From an uncultured Bacillaceae bacterium (GTDB taxonomy: Bacteria; Bacillota; Bacilli; Caldalkalibacillales; Caldalkalibacillaceae): a stretch of DNA of 40,590 nucleotides. How positions within the stretch are numbered: position 1 is the stretch's first letter; each line of letters begins with the position of its first letter. Shown here piece after piece: positions 15,277 through 23,356 of this stretch. The notes under the pieces were generated by a model, which was given only the letters and a program-made list of their open reading frames with translations, did not search any database and was not told the DNA's origin. The position numbers were made by a program, and so were the translations under genes. The stretch lies in the NCBI GenBank assembly GCA_937967685.1, contig CALBTX010000244.1, positions 1-40,590 on the forward strand, in the 5' to 3' direction.

Positions 15277-16624
15277 TGCTGATCACCTCCAATGCGTGCA
15301 CAAAACGGTCAATTTCTTCTTTGGTCCGGGTCTCCGTTACAGCCACAAGCATATGCCCGTCATACTCCGAATAGTCACGGCCGAGATCATAACCCCCCAG
15401 AAAACCTTTGTCCAGCAGTCTGGCGTTCACAGCTTTCACCGGTTGATTCATCTTTATGGCAAATTCGTTGAAAAAAGGCTGTTCATGTGCGACCTGTATT
15501 CCCTTTGCCCTGCTCAACTGCCGCTTGGCATATTGAGCTTTTTGCACGTTGAGCATGGCCATTTTCTGGACGCCGCTTTTTCCCAAAGCGGACATGGCCA
15601 CCGAGGCGGCAATGGCATTCAGCGCCTGGTTGGAACAAATGTTGGAAGTCGCTTTTTCCCTGCGAATATGCTGCTCCCGGGCCTGCAAAGTGAGCACAAA
15701 ACCGCGACGGCCATTTTCATCTGTCGTCTGCCCGACAAGACGGCCGGGAATTTTGCGCATAAACTTTTGCCGAGCGGCAAAATAACCGCAATGCGGTCCT
15801 CCAAATGAAGCGGGGATGCCAAACGGTTGGACATCACCGACGACGACATCGGCCCCAAACGCACCGGGAGGCTGCAAAATACCCAATGCCAAAGGATTGG
15901 CACTGACGATCATCAACCCGTTTTTAGCGGCGTGTGTGATTTGTTCCACCGCCGCTAAGTCTTCCAAATGTCCCAAAAAATTCGGATATTGAACGATGAC
16001 GGCCGCAGTCCGGTCATCAACGGCCTGCTCCAAATCTTCCAGCTTCGTGACACCGTCTTCGAGGCCGATTTCAACGATGTCCATCCCCAGCCCTTGCGCA
16101 TACGTATGCAAAATGGCGCGGGATTCCGGATGCACCGCTCTGGAGACGATGATTTTGTCCGCTTTCCCCAGGCCAAAAGCCATCGCCGCCGCTTCAGCCA
16201 AAGCCGTCGGACCGTCATACATGGAAGAATTGGCGACATCCATCGCTGTCAATTCGCAAATCATCGTCTGAAATTCAAAGATGGCCTGCAGTTCTCCCTG
16301 GCTGATTTCCGGCTGATAAGGCGTATAAGCGGTATAAAACTCCGATCTGGAAATCATATGGTTGACAACACTCGGGATGTAATGTTCATACGTCCCTGCC
16401 CCCAAAAAAGAGACGTGTGTTGCCGCATGCGCATTTTTCTCCGCCAGCTGAGCCATATGTTTCGTTAAAGCGAGTTCGTCCAAAGGACGGGGAAGATGCA
16501 GCTCACCCCGAAACCTCACTTCTTCAGGTATGTCGGCAAACAACTCATCCGTGGAACGGATGCCGATGGCAGCACACATTTGCTGCTTGTCTCTCTCCGT
16601 CATAGGCAAATAACGGCTCTTCAC
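15269..16624 (-). CDS. gcvPA: Glycine dehydrogenase (decarboxylating) subunit 1
   Basis: A 451-residue N-terminal half of the split P protein. Family stretches include YIPSVVNHMISRSEFYTAYTPYQPEISQG, ANSSMYDGPTALAEA and ADVVVGDVQPFGIPASFGGPH. It lacks the PLP lysine, which lies in GcvPB, and the two subunits form the active heterotetramer. The start is GTG at 16624, with GGAGGGG seven bases upstream. The spacer to gcvT is 140 bases, long for this operon, and contains a nested inverted repeat. Confidence 0.96.
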   Translation of the reverse strand: MKSRYLPMTERDKQQMCAAIGIRSTDELFADIPEEVRFRGELHLPRPLDELALTKHMAQLAEKNAHAATHVSFLGAGTYEHYIPSVVNHMISRSEFYTAYTPYQPEISQGELQAIFEFQTMICELTAMDVANSSMYDGPTALAEAAAMAFGLGKADKIIVSRAVHPESRAILHTYAQGLGMDIVEIGLEDGVTKLEDLEQAVDDRTAAVIVQYPNFLGHLEDLAAVEQITHAAKNGLMIVSANPLALGILQPPGAFGADVVVGDVQPFGIPASFGGPHCGYFAARQKFMRKIPGRLVGQTTDENGRRGFVLTLQAREQHIRREKATSNICSNQALNAIAASVAMSALGKSGVQKMAMLNVQKAQYAKRQLSRAKGIQVAHEQPFFNEFAIKMNQPVKAVNARLLDKGFLGGYDLGRDYSEYDGHMLVAVTETRTKEEIDRFVHALEVISNE

Positions 16625-16656
16625 CTGTTAACCCCTCCTTCAATAGAAACTATGGA

Positions 16657-16711
16657 CAAGCCTGAAATGGAAGACATGCCTGACTAGACACGCATGACAA
16701 GACAAGGCTTG
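16657..16711. repeat. Nested inverted repeat between gcvT and gcvPA
   Basis: CAAGCCT (16657-16663) pairs with AGGCTTG (16705-16711), and inside it CATGC (16675-16679) pairs with GCATG (16692-16696). No T run follows on either strand, so it is not a standard terminator. It could be an mRNA processing or stability element. Confidence 0.4.
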
Positions 16712-16764
16712 CATTGATAAATAGACACGACTGACATTTGGACTTAACGAGCCCGTCATTCGTT

Positions 16765-17865
16765 TTAGGCACGTTTGTAAAAAGGAATCGGAACCACTTT
16801 TCCTTTGACCCTTTTTTTACGGATGTGAACGTGAACTTCCTGACCGGTATGGGCAAAACGGGTCTCGATCAGGGCCATGCCCACGTTCTTGTTCAAAGTC
16901 GGTGCGTGGGTGCCGCTCGTCACCTGGCCCACTTGCTGATCCCCGACATATACGGCATAGCCGCTGCGCGGAATCCCCCGCTCGATCATTTCAATGCCGA
17001 CCAGTTTTCGCGGAGGCCCTGCTTCCTTCTGTTGGCGCAGGATGTCCCTGCCGATAAAATCCACCCCCTTATCGGGTTTGACGGCAAAACCTAATCCGGC
17101 TTCCACGGGAGTAATCTGCGGCGATAGTTCTTGACCGTATAAAGGCAAACCAGCCTCAAAGCGAAGGGTATCCCGTGCACCCAGGCCGCAAGGTTGCACT
17201 CCTTCCGCTTTCCCCGCCTCTAAAATTTTTTCCCACAAAGGAATGGCTTCCGTCGCGCGGAGATAAATTTCAAAACCGTCTTCACCGGTGTATCCCGTTC
17301 GGGAAACGAGCGCCTGTATCCCGTCTAAATCAACGTTGTCCTTAAATCGAAAGAACTTGATGTGTCTAAGATCCTCGGCGGTCAATCTTTGTAAAACGCT
17401 CTCGGCCAAAGGGCCTTGCAAGGCGAGCAAAGCCGTCTGGGCGGACATATCATCCACTGTCACCTGTTCATCCGCGATATGATTGCTCATCCATGCCAAG
17501 TCTTTGTCAATGTTGGCCGCATTGACCACCACCAAATAGTCCTCATCTGCTTTCTTGTAAATGATCACGTCATCGACCGTTCCTCCGTCCGGATAACACA
17601 TTGGGGTATACAGCGCCCGACCGGCCGTTAATTTAGTGACATCGTTCGTCACCAATTTTTGCAAATATGTTTCAGCATCCGCTCCCCTCACCGAGAGCTC
17701 TCCCATATGGGATACGTCAAAAAGACCCGCCTTCGTCCGCACAACGTGATGTTCTTCCTTAATACTCGAATATTGAACGGGCAATTCCCAACCGCCAAAA
17801 TCAATCGTTTTCGCCCCGTAGCGTTCATAGATCGGATATAACGGGGTTTTGCGCAATGAACTCAC
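16765..17865 (-). CDS. gcvT: Aminomethyltransferase (glycine cleavage T protein)
   Basis: A 366-residue folate-dependent T protein that releases ammonia from the aminomethyl-lipoyl H protein and forms 5,10-methylene-tetrahydrofolate. It has YERYGAKTIDFGGWELPVQYSSIKEEHHVVR, GLFDVSHMGE, GGTVDDVIIYK and SRTGYTGEDGFEIY, followed by the C-terminal OB-like domain (VTSGTHAPTLNKNVGMALI). The GTG at 17865 follows AGGAGG by nine bases and gives the standard N-terminus (SSLRKTPLYPIYERYG). The frame runs on to 17952, but that part overlaps the riboswitch terminator. It is the first gene of the riboswitch-controlled gcv unit. Confidence 0.96.
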   Translation of the reverse strand: MSSLRKTPLYPIYERYGAKTIDFGGWELPVQYSSIKEEHHVVRTKAGLFDVSHMGELSVRGADAETYLQKLVTNDVTKLTAGRALYTPMCYPDGGTVDDVIIYKKADEDYLVVVNAANIDKDLAWMSNHIADEQVTVDDMSAQTALLALQGPLAESVLQRLTAEDLRHIKFFRFKDNVDLDGIQALVSRTGYTGEDGFEIYLRATEAIPLWEKILEAGKAEGVQPCGLGARDTLRFEAGLPLYGQELSPQITPVEAGLGFAVKPDKGVDFIGRDILRQQKEAGPPRKLVGIEMIERGIPRSGYAVYVGDQQVGQVTSGTHAPTLNKNVGMALIETRFAHTGQEVHVHIRKKRVKGKVVPIPFYKRA

Positions 17866-17910
17866 AAACAGCCACCTCCTGTTTTTCATATCTTTGACAA
17901 ACGTGAACAT

Positions 17911-18059
17911 AAAAAGACGGACAGTGATACCTTCATTCCCCAAACGATACATGCTTCAGCATGCGTTTAGCCGCCCTAGCGGTCTTCTGTCTCTCTAGAA
18001 GACTAAACGACTCTCTCGGCACACTGTGCATGAGTTCGGGAAAAAGGTATCCTCTGTCC
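17911..18059 (-). terminator. Glycine-riboswitch-controlled terminator (expression platform) of the gcv operon
   Basis: On the minus strand the ascending arm GGACAGAGGATACCTT (18059-18044) pairs with AAGGTATCACTGTCC (17933-17919): 8 bp plus 6 bp around a small internal loop. GTCTTTTTA follows (17918-17910). The ascending arm includes CAGAG, the 3' strand of P1 of aptamer II, so ligand-stabilised P1 and the terminator exclude each other. The loop holds a second hairpin, CGTTTAG/CTAAACG (17964-17970 with 18003-18009). Confidence 0.85.
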
Positions 18060-18292
18060 GTCAACCTGAGAGTTTTCCCTACCATCCGGTATCGGTGAAA
18101 CATACCAGATTCGTTCATCCTGTCGGATACAAAATTGGATATTTTCCGACAGAATGAAGGGCTTTCCCCTTTGGTGGCCCGCCGATCGCAGGCTCTCTCC
18201 AGAGACGCGTCCTGCAAGAGTCTTTTTGCCTGAGAGATTCACCCACACGGCTTGCTCCTTCGGCGCTACACGACGGTAGTCTCTCCTCTTGC
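18052..18292 (-). promoter_or_regulatory. Tandem glycine riboswitch (two aptamers) upstream of gcvT
   Basis: Aptamer I spans 18292-18214: P1 is GCAAGAG/CTCTTGC, with the core motifs GCGCCGAAGGAGCAA and GTGAATCTCTCAGGCAAAAA. Aptamer II spans about 18204-18052: P1 is CTCTG/CAGAG, with CCACCAAAGGGGAAA and ACTCTCAGGTTGACGGACAGAGG. Arrangement and motifs match the B. subtilis gcvT leader. Glycine binding is expected to prevent the downstream terminator and switch the gcv genes on. Aptamer II has a longer variable arm than usual (about 18090-18155, GTCGG/CCGAC). Confidence 0.95.
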
Positions 18293-18417
18293 AGTCATTC
18301 GCCTGTATGCTTTTCGTTCTCGTCGTTCATACTAATGCTCACACGTGAATTCTATATTCCATCCTATCATGTCTAGGCCATCTTTTCCAGTCATTTCAGC
18401 AAAGGGAAGTGCTGCCG

Positions 18418-20136
18418 ATGAATATTCCCATTCATTTCGATCACAGTTGGCTTGAGGAGTTAAACAAAAAAATGCAAGAAGACGGCCCGTGGGACAAACC
18501 GGAAATGTTTCAGCTGGCGCTCAGGGCTGAAAAAAGCCGGATGATATCCGATTTTCATTCCCTGGCCTGTTTACGCCATTTACCCCATCTCACACCGCAC
18601 CCCCATCAGGTGGAAACCGCCAAAAAAGTGTTAACCGAAATGCACGGAAAAGCGATTCTGGCTGACGAAGTCGGTTTGGGGAAAACGATAGAAGCCGGTT
18701 TGATTTTAAAAGAATATATGGTGCGGGGTCTCGTTAAAAAAGCGTTAATATTGGTGCCTTCCTCGCTGGTGATGCAATGGACGAACGAATTGAATCAGAA
18801 GTTTGCCATCCCGGCCGTGGCCCAGAAAAAAGAATACATGTGGAAACAAACGGACATCCTCGTCGCCTCTATCGATACCGCCAAGCGCTCCCCGCATCGC
18901 GAACATGTTTTAGAGCAAGCATATGATATGGTCATCGTCGACGAAGCGCACAAACTGAAAAACCGCAAATCGAAAAACTACATATTTATGACGCAATTGA
19001 AGAAGAAATACTGTCTGTTATTAACCGCCACCCCTGTTCAAAACGAAATCTCCGAACTGTTTAATCTCGTCTCCCTGTTAAAACCGGGTTTGCTCGGCGA
19101 TCCCCAATCGTTCGTGCGCCAATATGTCGATGGCAAACGCAAAACCAAAAACGCCGCACAACTGCAAAATTTGCTGCGCAGCGTCATGATCCGCAATATG
19201 CGTAAAGACGGCATGATCCATTTTACGAAGCGCCATGTGCAGCACATCGAGCTGGACTTATCGGCTGAAGAACAACAACTGTACGATGCGATCACGCGTT
19301 TCGTCCGCGACATTTACCAGCAACAAACCGGACAGAGCACCGCTTTCTCCTTAATTACGTTGCAGCGGGAAGTCTGTTCAAGCCGGGAAGCGACCTTCCT
19401 CACATTGTACAACATGCTGCAAAAATGTGCCGTCGATTCGCGCATGAGTCGGGAAATTGAAGATTTAATCCGGCTCATCAAACAAATTCGCGTGCATACA
19501 AAAGCGAATAAAATGATCGAATTAATTGAAGGCATCGGTGAAAAAGTGATCGTTTTCACGGAATACCGGGCCACACAAGACTACCTGCAACACGTATTGC
19601 ATGAACGAGGCATCACGTCCGTTCCGTTTCGCGGCGGGTTTAACCGCAACAAAAAGGACTGGATGCGCGAACTGTTCCAGAAAAAAGCACAAGTGCTCAT
19701 TGCCACTGAAGCGGGAGGGGAAGGCATTAACCTGCAATTTTGCAACCATGTGATCAACTATGACCTTCCCTGGAACCCGATGCGCTTGGAACAGCGCATC
19801 GGCCGCATCCACCGACTCGGGCAAGAAAAAGACGTATACATTTACAATCTGTACACCCGGGGCACGATTGAAGAATACGTCCTCCACCTCCTGTATGAAA
19901 AAATTAACCTGTTTGAAATGGTTGTCGGTGAACTGAACGACATTTTGGACAGGATGAAACTGAAGACAGAATTGGAAGATTATTTGACCGACATTTTCTT
20001 GGGATCCTCGTCAACAAAGGAGATTGAGATCAAACTAGAAAACATCTCCGCCTATATGCGGGGTATCCGCCAGGGGCTGAAAAAAGACGCTGGCACACTA
20101 AGCAGCGACAACGATAAAAGGAGGGCAGGAACGTGA
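18418..20136 (+). CDS. yqhH: SNF2-family DEAD/DEAH helicase (YqhH)
   Basis: A 572-residue Swi2/Snf2-type ATPase without extra domains. Helicase motifs in order are motif I ADEVGLGKTIEAG, II VIVDEAHKLKN, III LLLTATPVQNEI, IV/V GGEGINLQFCNHVINYDLPWNP and VI EQRIGRIHRLGQ. The family translocates on double-stranded DNA, remodels protein-nucleic-acid complexes and is related to RapA. The ATG at 18418 is chosen, with AAGGGAAG about nine bases upstream; the frame also opens at GTG 18409. Its stop overlaps the yqhG start (GTGA), and the pair matches the B. subtilis gcv neighbourhood. The cellular role is not established. Confidence 0.93.
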   Translation: MNIPIHFDHSWLEELNKKMQEDGPWDKPEMFQLALRAEKSRMISDFHSLACLRHLPHLTPHPHQVETAKKVLTEMHGKAILADEVGLGKTIEAGLILKEYMVRGLVKKALILVPSSLVMQWTNELNQKFAIPAVAQKKEYMWKQTDILVASIDTAKRSPHREHVLEQAYDMVIVDEAHKLKNRKSKNYIFMTQLKKKYCLLLTATPVQNEISELFNLVSLLKPGLLGDPQSFVRQYVDGKRKTKNAAQLQNLLRSVMIRNMRKDGMIHFTKRHVQHIELDLSAEEQQLYDAITRFVRDIYQQQTGQSTAFSLITLQREVCSSREATFLTLYNMLQKCAVDSRMSREIEDLIRLIKQIRVHTKANKMIELIEGIGEKVIVFTEYRATQDYLQHVLHERGITSVPFRGGFNRNKKDWMRELFQKKAQVLIATEAGGEGINLQFCNHVINYDLPWNPMRLEQRIGRIHRLGQEKDVYIYNLYTRGTIEEYVLHLLYEKINLFEMVVGELNDILDRMKLKTELEDYLTDIFLGSSSTKEIEIKLENISAYMRGIRQGLKKDAGTLSSDNDKRRAGT

Positions 20137-20924
20137 ATCAAGCGGAAATATATGCCTATGTACAGCAATACTTAGAGGTGATGGAATGCACGATTTTTAA
20201 ACAGCATCCGGCCTACTTAAGCACCGAATTGTCGGTTGAAGCCGACAAAGATATCGCCGACAGGCCGTATTACTGGATGTTTGTCGAACGAACCGGCGCC
20301 GAACCGCAGCCGATGCAACTGACATTTATTTTCGATCCTGACCAGGTTGATGAATCAATCAAAGGGGAGCGTTTGGAATTTGGCAGCCGCAGACTGCACC
20401 AAATTTTTGAATCAGCCCAGAAACGGGGCAAATACGTCCGACTGTACGAGGAGGTCCCGCTCACTGCCACCGGGCAAGGTTTGACGCCGTGGTTGTATTT
20501 AAATTACACCATTTCCTATTTGTGTGATCAAAAAAAAGATGTGCACCTGCCGCTCGGATTCAATTTAATCAACGGAGAAATGATCGGACAGTTTGATCGG
20601 TTTGTTGACCGACTGCCGTTAACCCCGAAGATCCCGGATTACCATTTTACGTTGAGCCCCATTTTTTCTTTGCGTTCGGCATCAGAGCGTCTTGAAGCAT
20701 ACATTCGCCAGATGCTTGAGAAAGAAGATCAAACCTGGGCCAAAGAAGCCAATGCCCGGCTTGATGAGGAAACCCGGCTGATACGTTCTTTTTTTGAATC
20801 AACCGAAAAAGAAGATGCCACATTAAGAACACGGTTGGCAGAAGTCGACTTGTACCGTCCGCAAATTGAAGTCAAGCCGATTAATATTGGTCTGCTTTAT
20901 CTTCAAACACACCCCTTCGCCTAA
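20133..20924 (+). CDS. yqhG: YqhG family protein of unknown function
   Basis: A 263-residue soluble protein with no recognisable catalytic motif. It starts GTG at 20133, overlapping the helicase stop by four bases, with AAGGAGGG about ten bases upstream. It is acidic, with a helical, charged region near residues 190-240 (ERLEAYIRQMLEKEDQTWAKEANARLDEETRLIRSFF in part) that could be coiled coil. Homologues occur next to yqhH in many Bacilli, which suggests a shared task with the SNF2 ATPase. Its 3' end overlaps the convergent yqzE by 44 bases. Confidence 0.85.
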   Translation: MNQAEIYAYVQQYLEVMECTIFKQHPAYLSTELSVEADKDIADRPYYWMFVERTGAEPQPMQLTFIFDPDQVDESIKGERLEFGSRRLHQIFESAQKRGKYVRLYEEVPLTATGQGLTPWLYLNYTISYLCDQKKDVHLPLGFNLINGEMIGQFDRFVDRLPLTPKIPDYHFTLSPIFSLRSASERLEAYIRQMLEKEDQTWAKEANARLDEETRLIRSFFESTEKEDATLRTRLAEVDLYRPQIEVKPINIGLLYLQTHPFA

Positions 20925-21102
20925 TCCTAGCCGATTTCATCATCATCATCAGAGCGGTGGGAACGACGCCAAACCAATGTTGGCTCCATCCGCCTCTTTG
21001 CACTTTTCTCACCTGTTTCTGCTGGCGTCGTTCACTTTGCGGCGTATTGACAAAGCGAACAAATTCAGTGGTCAAAAACTTTACCCATTCCTGGAAAGAC
21101 AT
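20881..21102 (-). CDS. yqzE: YqzE family small protein
   Basis: A 73-residue basic protein. The first 55 residues (MSFQEWVKFLTTEFVRFVNTP, then SERRQQKQVRKVQRGGWSQHWFG) match the YqzE pattern: an N-terminal amphipathic helix, a charged middle, then a W-F-G motif and a hydrophobic end (VVPTALMMMM). GGGGTGAG lies just before the ATG. In B. subtilis, as I recall, yqzE follows the comG operon; here comG, tasA and sinR are absent and the gene lies between yqhG and the YheC/YheD block. The last 18 residues are encoded opposite the yqhG 3' end and look like an unconserved extension. The function is unknown. Confidence 0.7.
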   Translation of the reverse strand: MSFQEWVKFLTTEFVRFVNTPQSERRQQKQVRKVQRGGWSQHWFGVVPTALMMMMKSARIRRRGVFEDKADQY

Positions 21103-21152
21103 TGGCTCACCCCGTCTCTTTTTTGATTCAGCTTGCCCGTTACAGGCCGTTT

Positions 21153-22220
21153 TTATACCGACCGATCATGGGCGCAAGTGTATTCGAAGGGCGCGCGGTA
21201 TGTCGCTTTCCACATGCGCATCTCTCCGGCGTCCCGGTAGCTGATGCGCTGATCGCGGTAGTTAGCTTCCAAAAACCATAAGTCACCGTTCTGATCGACG
21301 ACAATATCGAGACCGAGATCCGCAGTGGAAGGATGCTTTTTTTCCAAGGCTTTAGCGATTTGCAAACTGAGCCGACGAATGCGTTTTTTCGTTCCTTTGG
21401 GCAAATGCGGTTTGACTTTTTTGTAAGAAACAGCCCTTCCGCCTTGAGCAACATTCGTAGCGATTTTCTTGCGTCCCGCTACACGGGGCACAATCCCGGT
21501 GAAAGTCCACTTTTTCCGGGCGTTTTTTTGCACAGACGTGCGGAAGTCCATTTTTTTGCCTTTATAGGTGATCGATTCAATCCATTGCTGGATGAAAAAG
21601 AGAGAGGGGCGGGGAAATTGTTCTTGATAAAATGGTTTCAGTTGTTGTTTGGACACCCTCATCTGCTTTTGCCTGTTGCGCTGGATTCGGCATATGTTCA
21701 CCCCGCGGGCATCCTCTTCCAGTTTGTAAAGCCCTTCCCCCAATGAACCGATTTTCGGTTTAATGATGATTTGGCCAAACTGTTGCAAAAAATGAATGAG
21801 GTTGGCATAGGACAGCTGCGCCGCCTCGGGAATATGCGGTTTGATGTCCACCCGTGATTTTAAATATTGAACCGTGGCATATTTATCGCGCTGGCGGTTG
21901 GAGACGATATTCAAAAAAACAACGCCCCTATTTTTTTCGATGCGCTTTAATTTGCTGACACTGTTTTTCTTGTGCAGGATCGTCCGGCAAAAGTTCACCT
22001 TAGGAAGAGGAACTTTTTTTTGAGTCAATGAATTCTGGGTGGAATCAAAAACATAGCCGTTGACCCGGCCTTTTTTCTTCCGGATGTGACGGAGGGAATA
22101 CAGGCACAGATCCACTTTTTTCTCGCGGGCCAAATCCAAATAAAAGGACAGATTTTCCTTCTTTTCTGTTCCCCGAATCATTCGCTTTAAAATTTTATCG
22201 TTAAACAGGAATCCGATCAC
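21153..22220 (-). CDS. YheC/YheD-type ATP-grasp protein (copy 1, short form)
   Basis: A 355-residue member of the YheC/YheD family, described as endospore coat-associated and built on an ATP-grasp fold. The C-terminal core shows GQIIIKPKIGSLGEG (nucleotide-binding strands) and ADLGLDIVVDQNGDLWFLEAN, where the acidic residues and Asn bind Mg-ATP. ATP-grasp enzymes join a carboxylate to an amine or thiol; the substrate here is unknown. The GTG at 22220 is chosen because the ribosome site GGGAGG is spaced for it and the start then aligns with the paralogue (VIGFLFNDK against MIGLIFTKK). The first 20 bases overlap the end of copy 2. It is the last gene of the four-copy run and very rich in Lys and Arg. 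Confidence 0.88.
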   Translation of the reverse strand: MIGFLFNDKILKRMIRGTEKKENLSFYLDLAREKKVDLCLYSLRHIRKKKGRVNGYVFDSTQNSLTQKKVPLPKVNFCRTILHKKNSVSKLKRIEKNRGVVFLNIVSNRQRDKYATVQYLKSRVDIKPHIPEAAQLSYANLIHFLQQFGQIIIKPKIGSLGEGLYKLEEDARGVNICRIQRNRQKQMRVSKQQLKPFYQEQFPRPSLFFIQQWIESITYKGKKMDFRTSVQKNARKKWTFTGIVPRVAGRKKIATNVAQGGRAVSYKKVKPHLPKGTKKRIRRLSLQIAKALEKKHPSTADLGLDIVVDQNGDLWFLEANYRDQRISYRDAGEMRMWKATYRAPFEYTCAHDRSV

Positions 22221-23307
22221 GGTCATTCCCTCCCTTCTCCTTGGCATAGACCGCATAAGCATACTCGAATGGAATGCGGTACAAAGCAGCGCGCGTTTTT
22301 CGGTCTTTAAGACGCCGGTATGATTTTTTCAAGGCGCAGAAATTTGCTTCCAGAAACCACAGTTGACCATCCTTGTCTACAGCAATGTCCAAACCCATAT
22401 CGGCAATTGTTGGATACAACTCCACCAGAGCGGAAGCGATTTCCAGACTTAAGCGGCGAATCTCTTTTTTTATTTTTTTATTCCCGGGAAAAACATCGTT
22501 GAAGGCAACGGGTACGCCTCCCTGGGCCAGATTTGTGACAATGCCTTTGCTTTTGGCCAGGCGCATTACCATCCCCGTCACCTGCCATTGCCTATTTTTG
22601 TTTTTCTGTGTTGACACCCGAATGTCAAATTTTTTTCCTTTATATTCTTTCAAAGGCAAACAAGGCTGAACTAAATACCGCTGTGGTTTTTTGTACATTT
22701 TGGCGTAAAATTCTTGAAAGACTTCTTTCGGGACGATTTTTCGCCTGGTCTTCTTCGATCGTGTACGGTGAACGACATAATCATTTGAACGTTTGTCAAT
22801 GGTCGTGATGTTTTTGCCTAAGGACCCGCGAACCGGTTTAATGATCACTTGATCGTATGTTTGCAGGAAATGTTTCAAATTGGCATAGGAAAGCTCTGCT
22901 GTCTCGGGAATATGCCCTCTGATTTCCTGTATTTTGTTTAAATAACGATAAATGTGGTATTTATTCCGTTCTTTCTGTGTGACCATATTTATAAATATAA
23001 TCCCGGATTCCGCAGCCAAATTTCGCAACAGGCGTATCGTGCTTGTTTTTCTGAGATAGGCACCCGTGCGGAACAAGTTCACTTGCGGAATGGGCACCTT
23101 TTTTTTGGTCAGTGTGTCATCTTTGTGTGCAAAAACGTACCCTTTGACCATGTTCGATTGATCCGTGATCTTGTTTACAGAATACATGCACAGGTCGATC
23201 TGATACTTCCTGGCTAGTTTGGCGTAAAAATCGAGATCGTCGTAAAATGTCTTCTTTCCGGCCACGATTTTTTTTAACTTTTTCTTTGTAAATATTAACC
23301 CGATCAT
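22201..23307 (-). CDS. YheC/YheD-type ATP-grasp protein (copy 2, short form)
   Basis: A 368-residue paralogue of the downstream copy (shared lines include NGYVFDS/KGYVFAH, LTQKKVPLPKVN/LTKKKVPIPQVN, HIPEAAQLSYANL/HIPETAELSYANL). The ATP-grasp core includes QVIIKPVRGSLGKNITTI and ADMGLDIAVDKDGQLWFLEANF. It starts with ATG at 23307, preceded by GGGGAG at six bases. It lacks the N-terminal domain of about 100 residues seen in copies 3 and 4. The gap to copy 3 is 49 bases, so co-transcription is likely. It is basic, without signal peptide or membrane segment, so it is cytoplasmic or sits on the spore surface from the mother-cell side. Confidence 0.9.
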   Translation of the reverse strand: MIGLIFTKKKLKKIVAGKKTFYDDLDFYAKLARKYQIDLCMYSVNKITDQSNMVKGYVFAHKDDTLTKKKVPIPQVNLFRTGAYLRKTSTIRLLRNLAAESGIIFINMVTQKERNKYHIYRYLNKIQEIRGHIPETAELSYANLKHFLQTYDQVIIKPVRGSLGKNITTIDKRSNDYVVHRTRSKKTRRKIVPKEVFQEFYAKMYKKPQRYLVQPCLPLKEYKGKKFDIRVSTQKNKNRQWQVTGMVMRLAKSKGIVTNLAQGGVPVAFNDVFPGNKKIKKEIRRLSLEIASALVELYPTIADMGLDIAVDKDGQLWFLEANFCALKKSYRRLKDRKTRAALYRIPFEYAYAVYAKEKGGNDRDRIPV

Positions 23308-23356
23308 GGCCTACTCCCCTTATATCTTGCTGTTTTTGTCTTCCTCCGGCTTCCGC

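Noticed and set aside
17933..18248. Open frames inside the gcv leader (for example 17933-18217 on the minus strand)
   Set aside because: The region is fully explained by the tandem glycine riboswitch and its terminator; the frames have no ribosome sites.
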